A stretch of DNA of 64,000 nt from assembly GCF_018129025.1 (NCBI RefSeq), contig NZ_JAAEDI010000013.1, positions 62,001 to 126,000 of the forward strand. The letters are read 5' to 3'. This DNA is from Neoroseomonas terrae (lineage in GTDB: Bacteria > Pseudomonadota > Alphaproteobacteria > Acetobacterales > Acetobacteraceae). The notes beneath the pieces were generated by a model. That model was not told the origin of the DNA, did not search any database, and saw only the letters and a program-made list of their open reading frames with translations. Below are positions 1 to 8,653 of this stretch, piece after piece. Numbering within the stretch: the first letter of the stretch is position 1; each line of letters opens with the position of its first letter. Position numbers and translations under genes: made by a program.

Positions 1-744
1 CACTGGCCTTGGCGGCGGTGACGTTCGCCACCACCGGCACCAGCGGCGCGCGCAGCTCGGCCTTCGCCAGCGCCTCGGCCATCGCATCCGCCGCCGGCGC
101 CATCAGCGCGCAATGGAAGGGGGCGGAAACCGGCAGCAGCATGGCGCGCTTCACGCCCTCCGCCTTCGCGATCTCGATCGCCCGTTCCACCGCCGCCTTG
201 GCGCCGGAGATCACCACCTGCCCGCCGCCATTGTCGTTGGCAGCCTCGACCACCTCCGCCACACCCGTCTCGGGGTCGGCGGCGGCCTTCTCGCAGATGG
301 CCCGCGCCTGCTCGAGCTCGGCTCCGAGCAGCGCGGCCATGGCGCCCGTGCCCGCCGGCGTCGCCTTCTGCATCGCCTCCCCGCGTAGGCGCAGCAGCCG
401 GGCGGCGGTCGCGATGTCGAAGGCGCCGGCCGCAGTCAGCGCGCTGTACTCGCCGAGCGAGTGCCCGGCGACCAACGCGACCCGCTCGGCGAGCACGAAT
501 CCGCCCTCCGCCTCCAGCGCACGCACCACGGCCAGCGAATGCGCCATCAGCGCCGGCTGGGCGTTGGCCGTGAGTGTCAGCTCCTCCTGCGGGCCTTCCC
601 ACATCAGCTTCGAGAGCTTCTGGGACAGCGCGTCGTCCACTTCCTGGAAGACGTGGCGGGCGGCGGGGAAGGCTTCGGCGAGGTCGCGGCCCATGCCGAC
701 GGCCTGGCTGCCCTGGCCGGGGAAGACGAAGGCGGTAGCCATGT
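1..744 (-). CDS. fabD: Malonyl-CoA:ACP transacylase, 3' end cut by window edge
   Basis: Transfers malonyl from CoA to acyl carrier protein, the loading step of type II fatty acid synthesis in the cytoplasm. 248 codons are visible, read leftwards from ATG at 744; the C-terminus lies outside. The N-terminal FPGQGSQ motif (residues 7-13), the nucleophile elbow GHSLG (Ser95) and the SAPFH segment with the second catalytic His are all present, so the visible part is intact. It is divergent from rpsF. In relatives fabG usually follows on the left, which cannot be seen. Its partners acpP and fabF lie 54 kb away at 53.8-55.4 kb. Family assignment is secure. Confidence 0.97.
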
Positions 745-1223
745 CTGCGCGTTTCCGTGTTGTGTCAGTCGATCTGGATGGGCGGATTGCGGCGCGGGCA
801 CGCGGTTGTCAACGGCGGGCCGCCTATATCGCCGGGACGTTCCATACGCGATGTCGGGACTGCTGCAACGCAGGCGAAGGCTCGGCCGGGCTTCCTCGCC
901 CACCCGCACAATGCGGACTACAAAGCGATCTCCGGTTATGCACGGGCTTTCGCCCTGAAGACCCTGAGGGCCGGACACGCCGGATCGGCGCGGACGACCC
1001 CGAACTCCTGGCGCTGTCCAAGGCGATCCGCGAGCCCGGTTTCTAACGGGACAGGTGGGGCCAGAGGATCAGCGCGAACAGGTCGCCTTGGTAGAATGGG
1101 GGCGCAGTTGCAGTCGGCCGCTGCGCCACGCATCCATTCCTACCGGCCCGCCGCGCCAGACTTGTCCCCGGAGACGCCATCTGAGCGGACGGCTGAGTCC
1201 CGCCCGCTTTCGGTTTCGTCCTT

Positions 1224-1252
1224 GAAATCGGCGCAGACCCGTGCTTTACGCC
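1224..1252 (+). promoter_or_regulatory. Candidate rpsF promoter
   Basis: TTGAAA at 1224-1229 and TTTACG at 1247-1252 with a 17-bp spacer, about 95 bp upstream of rpsF. The -35 is good and the -10 weak, so this is a geometry-based guess. Confidence 0.3.
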
Positions 1253-1262
1253 CCCCTCCCCT

Positions 1263-1287
1263 GCCGGGCGCAAGGCAAGCGCCCGGC
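1263..1287 (+). promoter_or_regulatory. Hairpin in the rpsF leader
   Basis: A perfect 9-bp stem (GCCGGGCGC at 1263-1271 with GCGCCCGGC at 1279-1287) and a 7-nt loop AAGGCAA, 59 nt upstream of the rpsF start and downstream of the candidate promoter. Leaders of S6 operons in many bacteria bind the S6:S18 complex for autoregulation. I do not see the published consensus clearly, so the role is inference. Confidence 0.4.
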
Positions 1288-1346
1288 TATGCCCGTTTGC
1301 GCGCTCCATTCCGGAGCCAGGGCTGAGACAGCCACAGGGAGATCAC

Positions 1347-1823
1347 ATGCCGCTCTATGAATGCGTGTTCATCGCGCGCAACGACGTCACCCAGCAGCAG
1401 GTCGAGGCGATCGCCGAGCAGGTCGCGACCCTCATCACCGAGGGCGGCGGCGAGGTGAAGAAGCGCGAGTACTGGGGCCTGCGCGGCCTCGCCTACAAGA
1501 TCAAGAAGAACCGCAAGGCGCATTACATGCTCCTCGGTATCGACGCGCCGGGCACCGCCCTGCCGGAAGTCGAGCGTCAGCTCGGCCTGAACGAGGACGT
1601 GCTGCGCTCGCTCACGATCCGCGTCGAGGCGATCGACGAAGCGCCCTCCGCCGTTCTCGCGAAGCGCGGCGACGACCGTGAGCGCGACCGCGGCTTCCGT
1701 GGCCCGCGCCCGGCTGGCCGGTTCGGCTCCGGCCGCGGCGGCCGTGAGCGCAGCGACGACCGCGAGGAATTCCGTGCCCGCCCGCGGGACGAGATGGATG
1801 GCCCCGGCGGGGCCGAGGAGTAA
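1347..1823 (+). CDS. rpsF: 30S ribosomal protein S6
   Basis: Small-subunit protein S6, which binds 16S rRNA with S18 in the platform. ATG 1347 follows an AGGGAG ribosome-binding site. The first ~100 residues are the compact S6 fold, beginning PLYECVFIARND. The remaining ~55 residues form a charged, Arg/Gly/Asp-rich tail, making 158 residues against about 130 in E. coli; longer tails are common in alphaproteobacteria. First gene of the S6-S18-DUF2232-L9 operon, 6 bp before rpsR. Confidence 0.98.
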   Translation: MPLYECVFIARNDVTQQQVEAIAEQVATLITEGGGEVKKREYWGLRGLAYKIKKNRKAHYMLLGIDAPGTALPEVERQLGLNEDVLRSLTIRVEAIDEAPSAVLAKRGDDRERDRGFRGPRPAGRFGSGRGGRERSDDREEFRARPRDEMDGPGGAEE

Positions 1824-1829
1824 GCCAGC

Positions 1830-2108
1830 ATGTCCGAATCGACCGACCTGACCCCCGCTGGCCGTCGCCCGGCCGTCGGCGCGCGCCGCCCCTTCTACCG
1901 GCGCAAGAAGTCCTGCCCCTTCTCCGGGCCGCAGGCGCCGAAGATCGACTACAAGGACGTCCGCCTGCTGTCCCGCTTCCTGAGCGAGCGCGGCAAGATC
2001 GTCCCGTCCCGCATCACGGCGGTGTCCGGCAAGAAGCAGCGCGAATTGGCCCAGGCCATCAAGCGCGCCCGCTTCCTGGCGCTGCTGCCCTACGTCATCA
2101 ACGACTGA
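1830..2108 (+). CDS. rpsR: 30S ribosomal protein S18
   Basis: Platform protein S18, partner of S6. 92 residues; after a short basic N-terminus comes the typical core with KSCPFSG, the [19 protein letters not shown] segment and a C-terminal stretch rich in Arg, Lys and Leu. Starts 6 bp after the rpsF stop, so the two are co-translated, which fits the need for equal amounts. Secure. Confidence 0.98.
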   Translation: MSESTDLTPAGRRPAVGARRPFYRRKKSCPFSGPQAPKIDYKDVRLLSRFLSERGKIVPSRITAVSGKKQRELAQAIKRARFLALLPYVIND

Positions 2109-2134
2109 TCTCGTAGGGACCGGGGCTATCGGCC

Positions 2135-3040
2135 ATGGGCAGCGTGCTCGGCAATCCGCGTTGGCTGGCGGGAATGGCGGCGGGTCTTACCGCCGCCATC
2201 CTCTCGCTATGGGCCATGCGCGGCCTGCCGCTCGGCTTCGCGGCCTTCTGGCTGACGCCGCTGCCGCTCTTCGCCGCGGGGCTGGGCTTCGGCTCGGGCG
2301 CCATGGCGACGGCGGCCGCGATCGGGGCGCTGATCCACGTCGCGCTGGCCGGCATGCTGCCGGCAGCGGTGTTCCTCGGCGCCTTCGCCGCACCGGCGCT
2401 GCTGATGGTCGCCTTCGGCTACCGCCAGGGGCGCATCGACCCCGGGCCGCCGCTCGCGGTGCTCGGGATCTGGCCGGCCATCCTCGTCATCCTGGCCGGC
2501 TTCGCCCTCTCGGGCGCGCCCGACGGGCTTGAAGGGGCTATCCGCGCCGCTGTCGTCGACGGGCTGGCCCGCATGGGCTCATCCCCGGCGCAGGTGCCGG
2601 TGCAGCCACTGGTGCAGGTGATGGCTGCGGCCCTCGGCTTCTGGGCGGCGGTCTCGCTCTCGGTCAACGGTGCGGCGGTGCAGTCGGCCCTGGCGCGGAG
2701 CGGCCTCGCTTTGGCGCCGACGCCGCGCTGGAGCACGGTGCGGCTGCCCGGCTGGTACCCTGTCCTGCCCGGCATCGGCGCGGCCGTCTGGCTCGCCTTC
2801 GGCGGGGACGGCGACGTCGTCCTGCTGTCGGTCCTGCTGCTGCTGCTCCTGCCGGTTTTCCTGCAGGGCATCGCCGCGGTGCACCGCCGCTCGATCGGGC
2901 GGCCTGGCCGCCAGTTCATGCTCGGCACCTTCTACGTCGGGCTAGTCATCCTCAGCGTGCCGGCCGCCATCGCGGTGACGGCCTTCGGTTTCTACGAGCA
3001 ATGGGGGCGGCGCACGAGCCCGCCCGGAGGCACAACATGA
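2135..3040 (+). CDS. DUF2232 family polytopic membrane protein
   Basis: 301 residues, largely hydrophobic with about 7-8 predicted membrane spans (for example residues 6-26, 30-48, 55-85, 105-125, 165-185, 215-250, 265-290). It matches the DUF2232/YybS-like inner-membrane proteins that sit between rpsR and rplI in many alphaproteobacteria. No catalytic motif is visible and its function is unknown. Its stop overlaps the rplI start as ATGA, so L9 synthesis is probably coupled to translation of this membrane protein. Assignment rests on topology and genomic position. Confidence 0.85.
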   Translation: MGSVLGNPRWLAGMAAGLTAAILSLWAMRGLPLGFAAFWLTPLPLFAAGLGFGSGAMATAAAIGALIHVALAGMLPAAVFLGAFAAPALLMVAFGYRQGRIDPGPPLAVLGIWPAILVILAGFALSGAPDGLEGAIRAAVVDGLARMGSSPAQVPVQPLVQVMAAALGFWAAVSLSVNGAAVQSALARSGLALAPTPRWSTVRLPGWYPVLPGIGAAVWLAFGGDGDVVLLSVLLLLLLPVFLQGIAAVHRRSIGRPGRQFMLGTFYVGLVILSVPAAIAVTAFGFYEQWGRRTSPPGGTT

Positions 3041-3606
3041 TCGAACTCATCCTGATGCAGCGCGTCGACAAGCTCGGCCAGATGGGCGAGCTGGTGAAGG
3101 TCCGTCCCGGCTACGCGCGCAACTTCCTGCTCCCCTCGGGCAAGGCGATCCGCGCCAACAAGGACAACCTCGCCCGCTTCGAGCGCGAGCGCGCCCAGCT
3201 GGAAGCGCAGAACATCAAGCGCCGCGAGGAAGCCGAGCGCGTCGGCGAGCGCGTCCACGGCCTGACGATCACCATCATCCGCCAGGCGGGTGAGAGCGGT
3301 GCGCTCTACGGCTCCGTCTCGACCCGCGACATCGCCGAGGGCTGCACCGCGGCGGGCCTGACCGTCGGCCGCGACCAGGTGCTGCTCGGCCACGCGATCA
3401 AGTCGGTCGGCCTCGCCACCGTGCAGGTCGCCCTGCACCCGGAGGTCTCGATCCCAGTGACGGTCAACGTCGCCCGGTCGGTCGAGGAAGCCGAGAAGCA
3501 GGCGCGCGGCGAGCGCGTCGAGGACGAGGACGAGGCCGAGGCGGCGAGCCTCGAGGCCGAGCTCGCGGCCGAGCTGGCCGCCGGCCAGGCCGACGCCGAC
3601 CGCTGA
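3037..3606 (+). CDS. rplI: 50S ribosomal protein L9
   Basis: Large-subunit protein L9, which binds 23S rRNA at the base of the L1 stalk. ATG 3037 overlaps the upstream stop (ATGA) and has a CCGGAGG site at 3024-3030; an in-frame ATG at 3001 would add 12 residues unlike the family. The N-terminal domain ([29 protein letters not shown]) is classical, followed by the connecting helix and the C-terminal domain. About 35 extra acidic residues rich in Glu and Ala end the protein (189 residues against 149 in E. coli). Last gene of the operon, followed by a strong hairpin. Confidence 0.98.
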   Translation: MIELILMQRVDKLGQMGELVKVRPGYARNFLLPSGKAIRANKDNLARFERERAQLEAQNIKRREEAERVGERVHGLTITIIRQAGESGALYGSVSTRDIAEGCTAAGLTVGRDQVLLGHAIKSVGLATVQVALHPEVSIPVTVNVARSVEEAEKQARGERVEDEDEAEAASLEAELAAELAAGQADADR

Positions 3607-3615
3607 GCATAAGAC

Positions 3616-3645
3616 CCGGATAGGGGGCACGACCCCCCTATCCGG
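3616..3645 (+). terminator. Hairpin terminator after rplI
   Basis: A perfect 12-bp stem (CCGGATAGGGGG at 3616-3627 with its complement at 3634-3645) and a 6-nt loop, starting 10 nt after the L9 stop. There is no T-tract, which is common for high-GC terminators. Confidence 0.7.
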
Positions 3646-3805
3646 CGGCGACGGGCCCTCCCCGCACGGCAACGCGAAGCGTGCCCCTGTCCGGGCGGCG
3701 CGATCCTGCAGCGAAACGACCCGGCCGACCCTGCCATGCGGCAATCGGGTCTTTTCGGAGACATGCCGGGTCTGCAATGCTTCCTCCATGCCAGGAGGAG
3801 CTTGC

Positions 3806-5020
3806 ATGCTGTTCCACCTTGCTCTGACGCGTCTGATCCGCCACGGCCACCTGACCGTCACCTTCCCCGACGGGACCGTGCGGGAGTATCGCGGCGGGCC
3901 GGGCCCCCGGGCCGCGATGCGAATTACCACCCGCCGCGCCCTCCGCGGCATGACCTTCAACCCCGCTTTGGCGCTGGGCGAAGGCTACATGGCCGGCGAG
4001 ATCCGGCCCGAGGGCTGCTCCATCTTCGCCCTGCTCGAGCTGCTCGTCCTCAACATGATGGAGGGCGGCACCCATCCGGCCGAGCGCGTGATGGAGCTCC
4101 TCCGACTGTTCCGGCGGCGCTTCGACCAGCTCAACCCCGCCGGCCGGTCGCGACGCAACGTCGCCCATCATTACGACCTGAACGGCCGGCTCTATTCGCT
4201 CTTCCTCGACCGCGACCGGCAATATTCGTGCGCCTACTTCGCTACCGGCAGCGAGACGCTGGAAGAAGCGCAGGTCGCGAAGAAGCGCCATATCGCCGCG
4301 AAGCTGAAGCTCGACCGGCCCGACCTCGAGGTGCTCGACATCGGCTGCGGCTGGGGCGGCATGGCCCTCACGTTAGCGCGGGACTGGGGGGCGCGCGTCA
4401 CCGGCATCACGCTTTCGCAAGAACAGCTCGCCGTCGCCCGCCAGCGCGCCGAGGAGGCGGGCCTCACCGACCGCGTTCGCTTCGAGATGATGGACTACCG
4501 CCGCTGGGCCACGCCGGTCGACCGGGTCGTTTCGGTCGGCATGTTCGAGCATGTCGGCATCGACCATTTCCGCCGCTTCTTCAGCACAATCCGCGGCGCG
4601 ATGAAGGAGGACGGCGTCGCGCTGATCCACGCCATCGGGCGCTCCGACGGGCCGGGTTCCACCAATCCGTGGCTCGCGAAATACATCTTCCCCGGGGGCT
4701 ATTCCCCCGCCCTGTCCGAGGTGCTGCCGGCGATCGAGAAGGCGAAGCTGTGGGTCACCGACCTCGAGGTCCTGCGCCTGCATTACGCGATGACGATCGC
4801 CCATTGGCGCGCCCGCTTCGCCGGCAATCGCGACGCCATCGCCAGCCTGACCGACGAACGCTTCTGCCGGATGTTCGAATTCTACCTGGCCGGGGCGGAA
4901 CTGTCCTTCCGCTGCATGGGCCACATGAACTGGCAGGTGCAGCTCGCTCGCCGCGTGGACGCGCTGCCGCTGGCACGCGACTACATGCTGGAGGCGGAAC
5001 GGGCATCGGCGCCGGCGTGA
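3806..5020 (+). CDS. cfa: Cyclopropane-fatty-acyl-phospholipid synthase
   Basis: Uses S-adenosylmethionine to add a methylene bridge across the double bond of unsaturated acyl chains in membrane phospholipids, usually in stationary phase or acid stress. The start at 3806 is set by AGGAGGAG at 3792-3799; an ATG at 3788 precedes that site. 404 residues. The SAM-binding motif VLDIGCGWGG lies near residue 176, the GMFEHVG segment follows, and the C-terminal FYLAGAELSFRCM block with its Cys matches the catalytic C-terminal region of the family. It overlaps the next gene by GTGA. Confidence 0.95.
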   Translation: MLFHLALTRLIRHGHLTVTFPDGTVREYRGGPGPRAAMRITTRRALRGMTFNPALALGEGYMAGEIRPEGCSIFALLELLVLNMMEGGTHPAERVMELLRLFRRRFDQLNPAGRSRRNVAHHYDLNGRLYSLFLDRDRQYSCAYFATGSETLEEAQVAKKRHIAAKLKLDRPDLEVLDIGCGWGGMALTLARDWGARVTGITLSQEQLAVARQRAEEAGLTDRVRFEMMDYRRWATPVDRVVSVGMFEHVGIDHFRRFFSTIRGAMKEDGVALIHAIGRSDGPGSTNPWLAKYIFPGGYSPALSEVLPAIEKAKLWVTDLEVLRLHYAMTIAHWRARFAGNRDAIASLTDERFCRMFEFYLAGAELSFRCMGHMNWQVQLARRVDALPLARDYMLEAERASAPA

Positions 5021-5394
5021 CCGCAACGGATGACATACGGCGCCTGTTGGAAGCTAAGGCACAAGCCCTCGTCGCGCGGGAGGCCGGGGACCTGGGCAGG
5101 CTGATCCATGGCGACTTCGTCTACGTCAATGCGGGCGGCCGGACCTTCGACAAGACCGCCTATCTCGAAACCTACTGCACGTCCGGGAAGGTGGTGTTCG
5201 CCCAGCAGCGCTTTACCGATCTCGACGTCAGGTTGATTGACGGTGTCGCGGTGGCCACCGTCCTGATCGACGACGAATTCAGGACTGGCGAGCGAAGGGT
5301 AAGCGGCCGCTACCGGTCGCTTTGCGTGTTCATCCGTGCGCCGGGAGGCTGGCTCTGGGCCGCCGGCCAGACAATGACGGCAGGGGTCACGTAG
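5017..5394 (+). CDS. NTF2-like protein (DUF4440/SnoaL type)
   Basis: 125 residues from GTG 5017, which overlaps the cfa stop as GTGA; no better start is in frame. The pattern DIRRLLEAKAQALVAREAG followed by HGDFVYVNAGG and a final tryptophan-rich strand is typical of small cone-shaped NTF2-like proteins with a polyketide-cyclase or ketosteroid-isomerase fold. The substrate is unknown. Coupling to cfa suggests co-expression but does not define a role. Confidence 0.75.
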   Translation: MTATDDIRRLLEAKAQALVAREAGDLGRLIHGDFVYVNAGGRTFDKTAYLETYCTSGKVVFAQQRFTDLDVRLIDGVAVATVLIDDEFRTGERRVSGRYRSLCVFIRAPGGWLWAAGQTMTAGVT

Positions 5395-5611
5395 GGCCGC
5401 TCGGGCTCGCGAAAAGTCGTTCCGCAGGAATCGAATACAGACTTCTGACGCGCCGATAGGAACCGGCGCCGGGTCAAGGTTCCGAAGGCCTTCCGGCCCT
5501 TGCCGACGGCGAGGTGTGGAGAGCCCTTTTTCAATCACCCCCGTTATCCACCGCCATCCACAGGCCCTCCCCCCGCGCCAGACTCGCGCCGCCGCGCTAC
5601 ACTGCCCGACG

Positions 5612-7126
5612 ATGAACAGCTTCGACGCAACGCCACACCAGGACGGCCTGCTCGGCCTGTCCCAACGCCTGCCGCCGGCCAATCTGGAGGCCGAGCAGGC
5701 CCTGCTCGGCGCGTTGCTCGCCAACAACAAGGCCTATGAACGGGTCTCCGAGTTCCTCGCCGCCGAACACTTCGCCGATTCGATCCATGGCCGCATCTAC
5801 CAGGCCATCCAACGGCGGGTGGAGGCAGGCCAGCTTGCCGACGTCGTCACCCTGCGGGCGGAATTCGAGCATTCGGGCCTGCTCGCGGAAGCCGGCGGCC
5901 CCGGCTACCTCGCGCAGCTCCTCTCGGCGATGGTCGGCATCATCAATGCCGGCGAGTACGGCAAGGTCATCTACGACGCGTACCTGCGGAGGCAACTGAT
6001 CGACCTCGGTGAGGTCGTGGTGAACCGCGCCTTCGGCGCGGAACCGGAACTCGACGCGAAGCAGCAGCTCGAATCGGCGGAACAGGCGCTGTTCGACCTG
6101 GCGAAGGAAGGCGGCGCGGGGGATGGCGGCTTCGTCTCCTTCGAACGCGCGCTGACCATCGCGGTCCAGCATGCCGAGAAGGCCTTCAGCACGCCGGGCG
6201 GCGTGTCCGGCCTGAGCACGGGGCTGCGCGACCTCGATGCCAAGATGGGCGGCCTGCATCCGTCGGACCTGATGATCGTCGCGGGGCGGCCCGGCATGGG
6301 CAAGACAGCGCTCGCGACCAAGATCGCCTTCGGCGCCGCCAAGGCCATCCTGCGCGAGGCGCGCGAGAAGGACCCCAACGCCGTGCCCAGGGGCGGCTGC
6401 GCGATCTTCTCCCTGGAAATGAGCGCCGACCAGCTCGCGACCCGTCTGCTGTCCGAGGAATCACGCATCTCCGGCGACCGCATCCGGCGTGGCGAGATCG
6501 GCCAGCGCGACTTCGACCGGTTCGTGGAGGTCAGCCGCGACATCGCCGCCCTGCCGCTGTGGATCGACGACACGCCGGCCATCACCATCTCCGCGCTGCG
6601 CACGCGCTGCCGGCGGCTGAAGCGCACCAAGGGACTCGATCTGGTCGTCGTGGACTACCTCCAGCTCATGCGCCCCGCTGCGGGAACGCGGCCGGAAAGC
6701 CGCGTGCTAGAAATCTCGATGATCACGCAGGGGCTGAAGGCGATCGCGAAGGAATTGTCGATCCCGGTGATCGCGCTGTCGCAGCTCTCGCGCGCCGTGG
6801 AATCGCGGGAGGACAAGCGGCCGCAGCTTTCCGACCTTCGTGAATCCGGCTCGATCGAACAGGACGCGGACTCCGTCATGTTCGTCTATCGCGACGACTA
6901 CTATCTCGCCCAGCGCGCGCCCAAGGAACTGACCTTCGACAATCCGGAGAAGTTCCACGAGGCTGTCGACAAGTGGCAGAAGGACATGGAGATGGCGCAC
7001 AACAAGGCGGAGCTGATCATCGCCAAGCAGCGCCACGGCCCGACCGGCACGATCAAGCTGTTCTTCGAGGCGGAGTTCACCCGCTTCGGCGACCTCGACA
7101 CCCATCATGACGAGCATCATGACTGA
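5612..7126 (+). CDS. dnaB: Replicative DNA helicase DnaB
   Basis: Hexameric 5'-3' helicase that unwinds the chromosome at the replication fork. 504 residues from ATG 5612; an upstream in-frame ATG at 5516 would add 32 residues unlike the family. The N-terminal helical domain begins LPPANLEAEQALLGALL. The RecA-like ATPase has Walker A GRPGMGKT (residues 225-232), Walker B VVVDYLQLM near 345 and the arginine-finger region with KQRHGPTGTIKLFF near the C-terminus. The length shows no intein. Followed by a GNAT gene and alr; dnaB-alr is a recurrent alphaproteobacterial pair. Confidence 0.97.
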   Translation: MNSFDATPHQDGLLGLSQRLPPANLEAEQALLGALLANNKAYERVSEFLAAEHFADSIHGRIYQAIQRRVEAGQLADVVTLRAEFEHSGLLAEAGGPGYLAQLLSAMVGIINAGEYGKVIYDAYLRRQLIDLGEVVVNRAFGAEPELDAKQQLESAEQALFDLAKEGGAGDGGFVSFERALTIAVQHAEKAFSTPGGVSGLSTGLRDLDAKMGGLHPSDLMIVAGRPGMGKTALATKIAFGAAKAILREAREKDPNAVPRGGCAIFSLEMSADQLATRLLSEESRISGDRIRRGEIGQRDFDRFVEVSRDIAALPLWIDDTPAITISALRTRCRRLKRTKGLDLVVVDYLQLMRPAAGTRPESRVLEISMITQGLKAIAKELSIPVIALSQLSRAVESREDKRPQLSDLRESGSIEQDADSVMFVYRDDYYLAQRAPKELTFDNPEKFHEAVDKWQKDMEMAHNKAELIIAKQRHGPTGTIKLFFEAEFTRFGDLDTHHDEHHD

Positions 7127-7583
7127 CGCACCCACGGTCCGGCCGGCACGGCCGGAGGATTACGACGCCTGGCTGCCGCTCTGGCTCGGCTACAACGCCT
7201 TCTACGGCCGCGAAGGCGCGACGGCACCGGCCGAGGCGATCACCCGCGTGACCTGGGCCCGCTTCTTCGATGCGCTGGAACCGATGGACTGCCTGGTGGC
7301 GGAGGTCGATGGGCGCCTCGTCGGCCTCGCCCATCTCATCTTCCACCGCAACACCATCCTGGCGGGTAGCACCTGCTACCTCCAGGACCTGTTCGCCGCG
7401 CCCGACCTGCGCGGCCGCGGCGTCGGCCGCGCGCTGATCGAAGCGCTCTACGCGCACGCAAAGGCCAAGGGCGCGGAGCGCGTCTACTGGCACACGCATG
7501 AGACCAACGCGACGGCGCGCCTTCTCTACGACCGCGTCGCGACGCATGCCGGCTTCCTGCTCTACAGCAAGGCTCTTGGATGA
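7119..7583 (+). CDS. GNAT family N-acetyltransferase
   Basis: Acetyl-CoA-dependent acyltransferase of unknown substrate, 154 residues from ATG 7119, which overlaps the dnaB stop by 8 bp; ATG 7107 is also possible and adds four residues. The acetyl-CoA pyrophosphate loop is RGRGVGR, preceded by the strand YLQDLFAAPDL and followed by the helix ALIEALYAHAKAKG. The late motif HETNATARLLYDRV is typical of the family. It overlaps alr by ATGA, so it is inserted between dnaB and alr without breaking co-translation. Confidence 0.9.
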   Translation: MTDAPTVRPARPEDYDAWLPLWLGYNAFYGREGATAPAEAITRVTWARFFDALEPMDCLVAEVDGRLVGLAHLIFHRNTILAGSTCYLQDLFAAPDLRGRGVGRALIEALYAHAKAKGAERVYWHTHETNATARLLYDRVATHAGFLLYSKALG

Positions 7584-8653
7584 AGGCCACGCTGACCATC
7601 GACCTGCCGGCCATCGTCGCGAACTGGCGGGATCTCGCCGCGCGCGGCGCGCCTGGCGCGGTGGCGGGCGTCGTGAAGGCCGATGGCTACGGCCTGGGCG
7701 CCGCCGAGGTCGGTCGCGCATTGCGCGATGCCGGCTGCCGGCATTTCTTCGTCGCCCTGCCGGCCGAAGGCATGGCGCTCCGCGCGGCACTCGGCGCCGG
7801 CCCGATGATTGGCGTACTCGGTGGCTTCGCGCCCGGCGCGGACGGGGACGCGGCGCTGACGCCGGTGCTGAATTCCCTTGGCGACGTCACTGCCCATGCC
7901 GCGGCGGCGCGCGTGGCCGGCGTGGCGCGTCGCGCCATCCTCCATGTCGATACCGGCATGGCGCGGCTTGGCCTCGATGCCGGCGAACTCGCGCGCGTCA
8001 CTCAGGACCACGGCCTGCTCGCCGGGCTCGATCTCCTCTATGTGATGACGCATCTCGCCTGCGCGGACGAACCCGGCAACCTGATGAACGCGGCCCAGGC
8101 AACCCGCTTCGCGGCGGCCTGCGCGGGGCTGCCCGCCATGCGCCGTTCATTGGCCAACTCCTCCGGCCTCTTCCTCGGACCGGGCTTCGCCTCAGACCTC
8201 GCCCGGCCGGGCTGCGCGCTCTACGGCATCAACCCGACGCCGGACCATCCGAACCCGATGCGCGGGGTCCTGCGGCTCGACGCCCCGGTGCTTCAGGTGC
8301 GGGACATCCCCGCCGGCACCCCCGTCGGATACGGCGCCACCTGGTCCGCCCCGCGCCCCACGCGCATCGCAACGGTTGCCGTTGGCTATGCGGATGGCTA
8401 CCTGAGGAGCCTGTCCGGCCGCGCCGTCGCCGATTTCCGCGGCCGGTCGGTTCCCCTCGTGGCGCGAGTATCCATGGATCTGACCACCTTCGACGTGACC
8501 GACTTGCCGGAGATCGCCGCGGGCGACCGCCTGACGCTGATCGGCGGCGACGGGTGCAGCGCCGATGAGGTTGCCGCCCGCGCGGGCACGATCGGTTATG
8601 AGGTGCTCACCAGCCTCGGCGCGCGCTATGCGCGTGAGTATCGGCGGGGCTGA
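7580..8653 (+). CDS. alr: Alanine racemase
   Basis: PLP enzyme that interconverts L- and D-alanine for peptidoglycan precursor synthesis. 357 residues. The PLP lysine is Lys33 in VVKADGYGLG and the second catalytic base Tyr270 lies in GYADGY. The C-terminal beta domain with VPLVARVSMD is present. The start overlaps the GNAT stop (ATGA). Both catalytic residues are intact, so this is a working enzyme by sequence. Confidence 0.96.
   Translation: MKATLTIDLPAIVANWRDLAARGAPGAVAGVVKADGYGLGAAEVGRALRDAGCRHFFVALPAEGMALRAALGAGPMIGVLGGFAPGADGDAALTPVLNSLGDVTAHAAAARVAGVARRAILHVDTGMARLGLDAGELARVTQDHGLLAGLDLLYVMTHLACADEPGNLMNAAQATRFAAACAGLPAMRRSLANSSGLFLGPGFASDLARPGCALYGINPTPDHPNPMRGVLRLDAPVLQVRDIPAGTPVGYGATWSAPRPTRIATVAVGYADGYLRSLSGRAVADFRGRSVPLVARVSMDLTTFDVTDLPEIAAGDRLTLIGGDGCSADEVAARAGTIGYEVLTSLGARYAREYRRG

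Larger units (their letters stand above)
745..1346. other. Divergent intergenic region fabD/rpsF
   Basis: About 600 bp between divergent fabD and rpsF with no gene I can support; open frames here lack family resemblance and ribosome-binding sites. It should hold both promoters. For fabD a perfect TTGACA lies on the minus strand at 812-807, but no convincing -10 follows at 16-18 bp. A candidate rpsF promoter and a leader hairpin are listed separately. The length is large for this compact genome, so an unannotated RNA or small gene cannot be excluded. Confidence 0.5.

Noticed and set aside
765-784. A 13-nt match between the fabD upstream region and the palindrome at 58159
   Set aside because: AGTCGATCTGGAT is shared, but chance matches of 13 nt are expected in 64 kb and the second palindrome arm is missing here.
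9-1046. A 345-codon plus-strand open frame opposite fabD
   Set aside because: Ser/Ala-rich translation; fabD on the minus strand has all catalytic motifs. Its last 30 or so residues look somewhat protein-like but there is no independent start.
5612-7126. Possible intein in DnaB
   Set aside because: DnaB is a common intein host, but the protein is 504 residues with uninterrupted Walker motifs.
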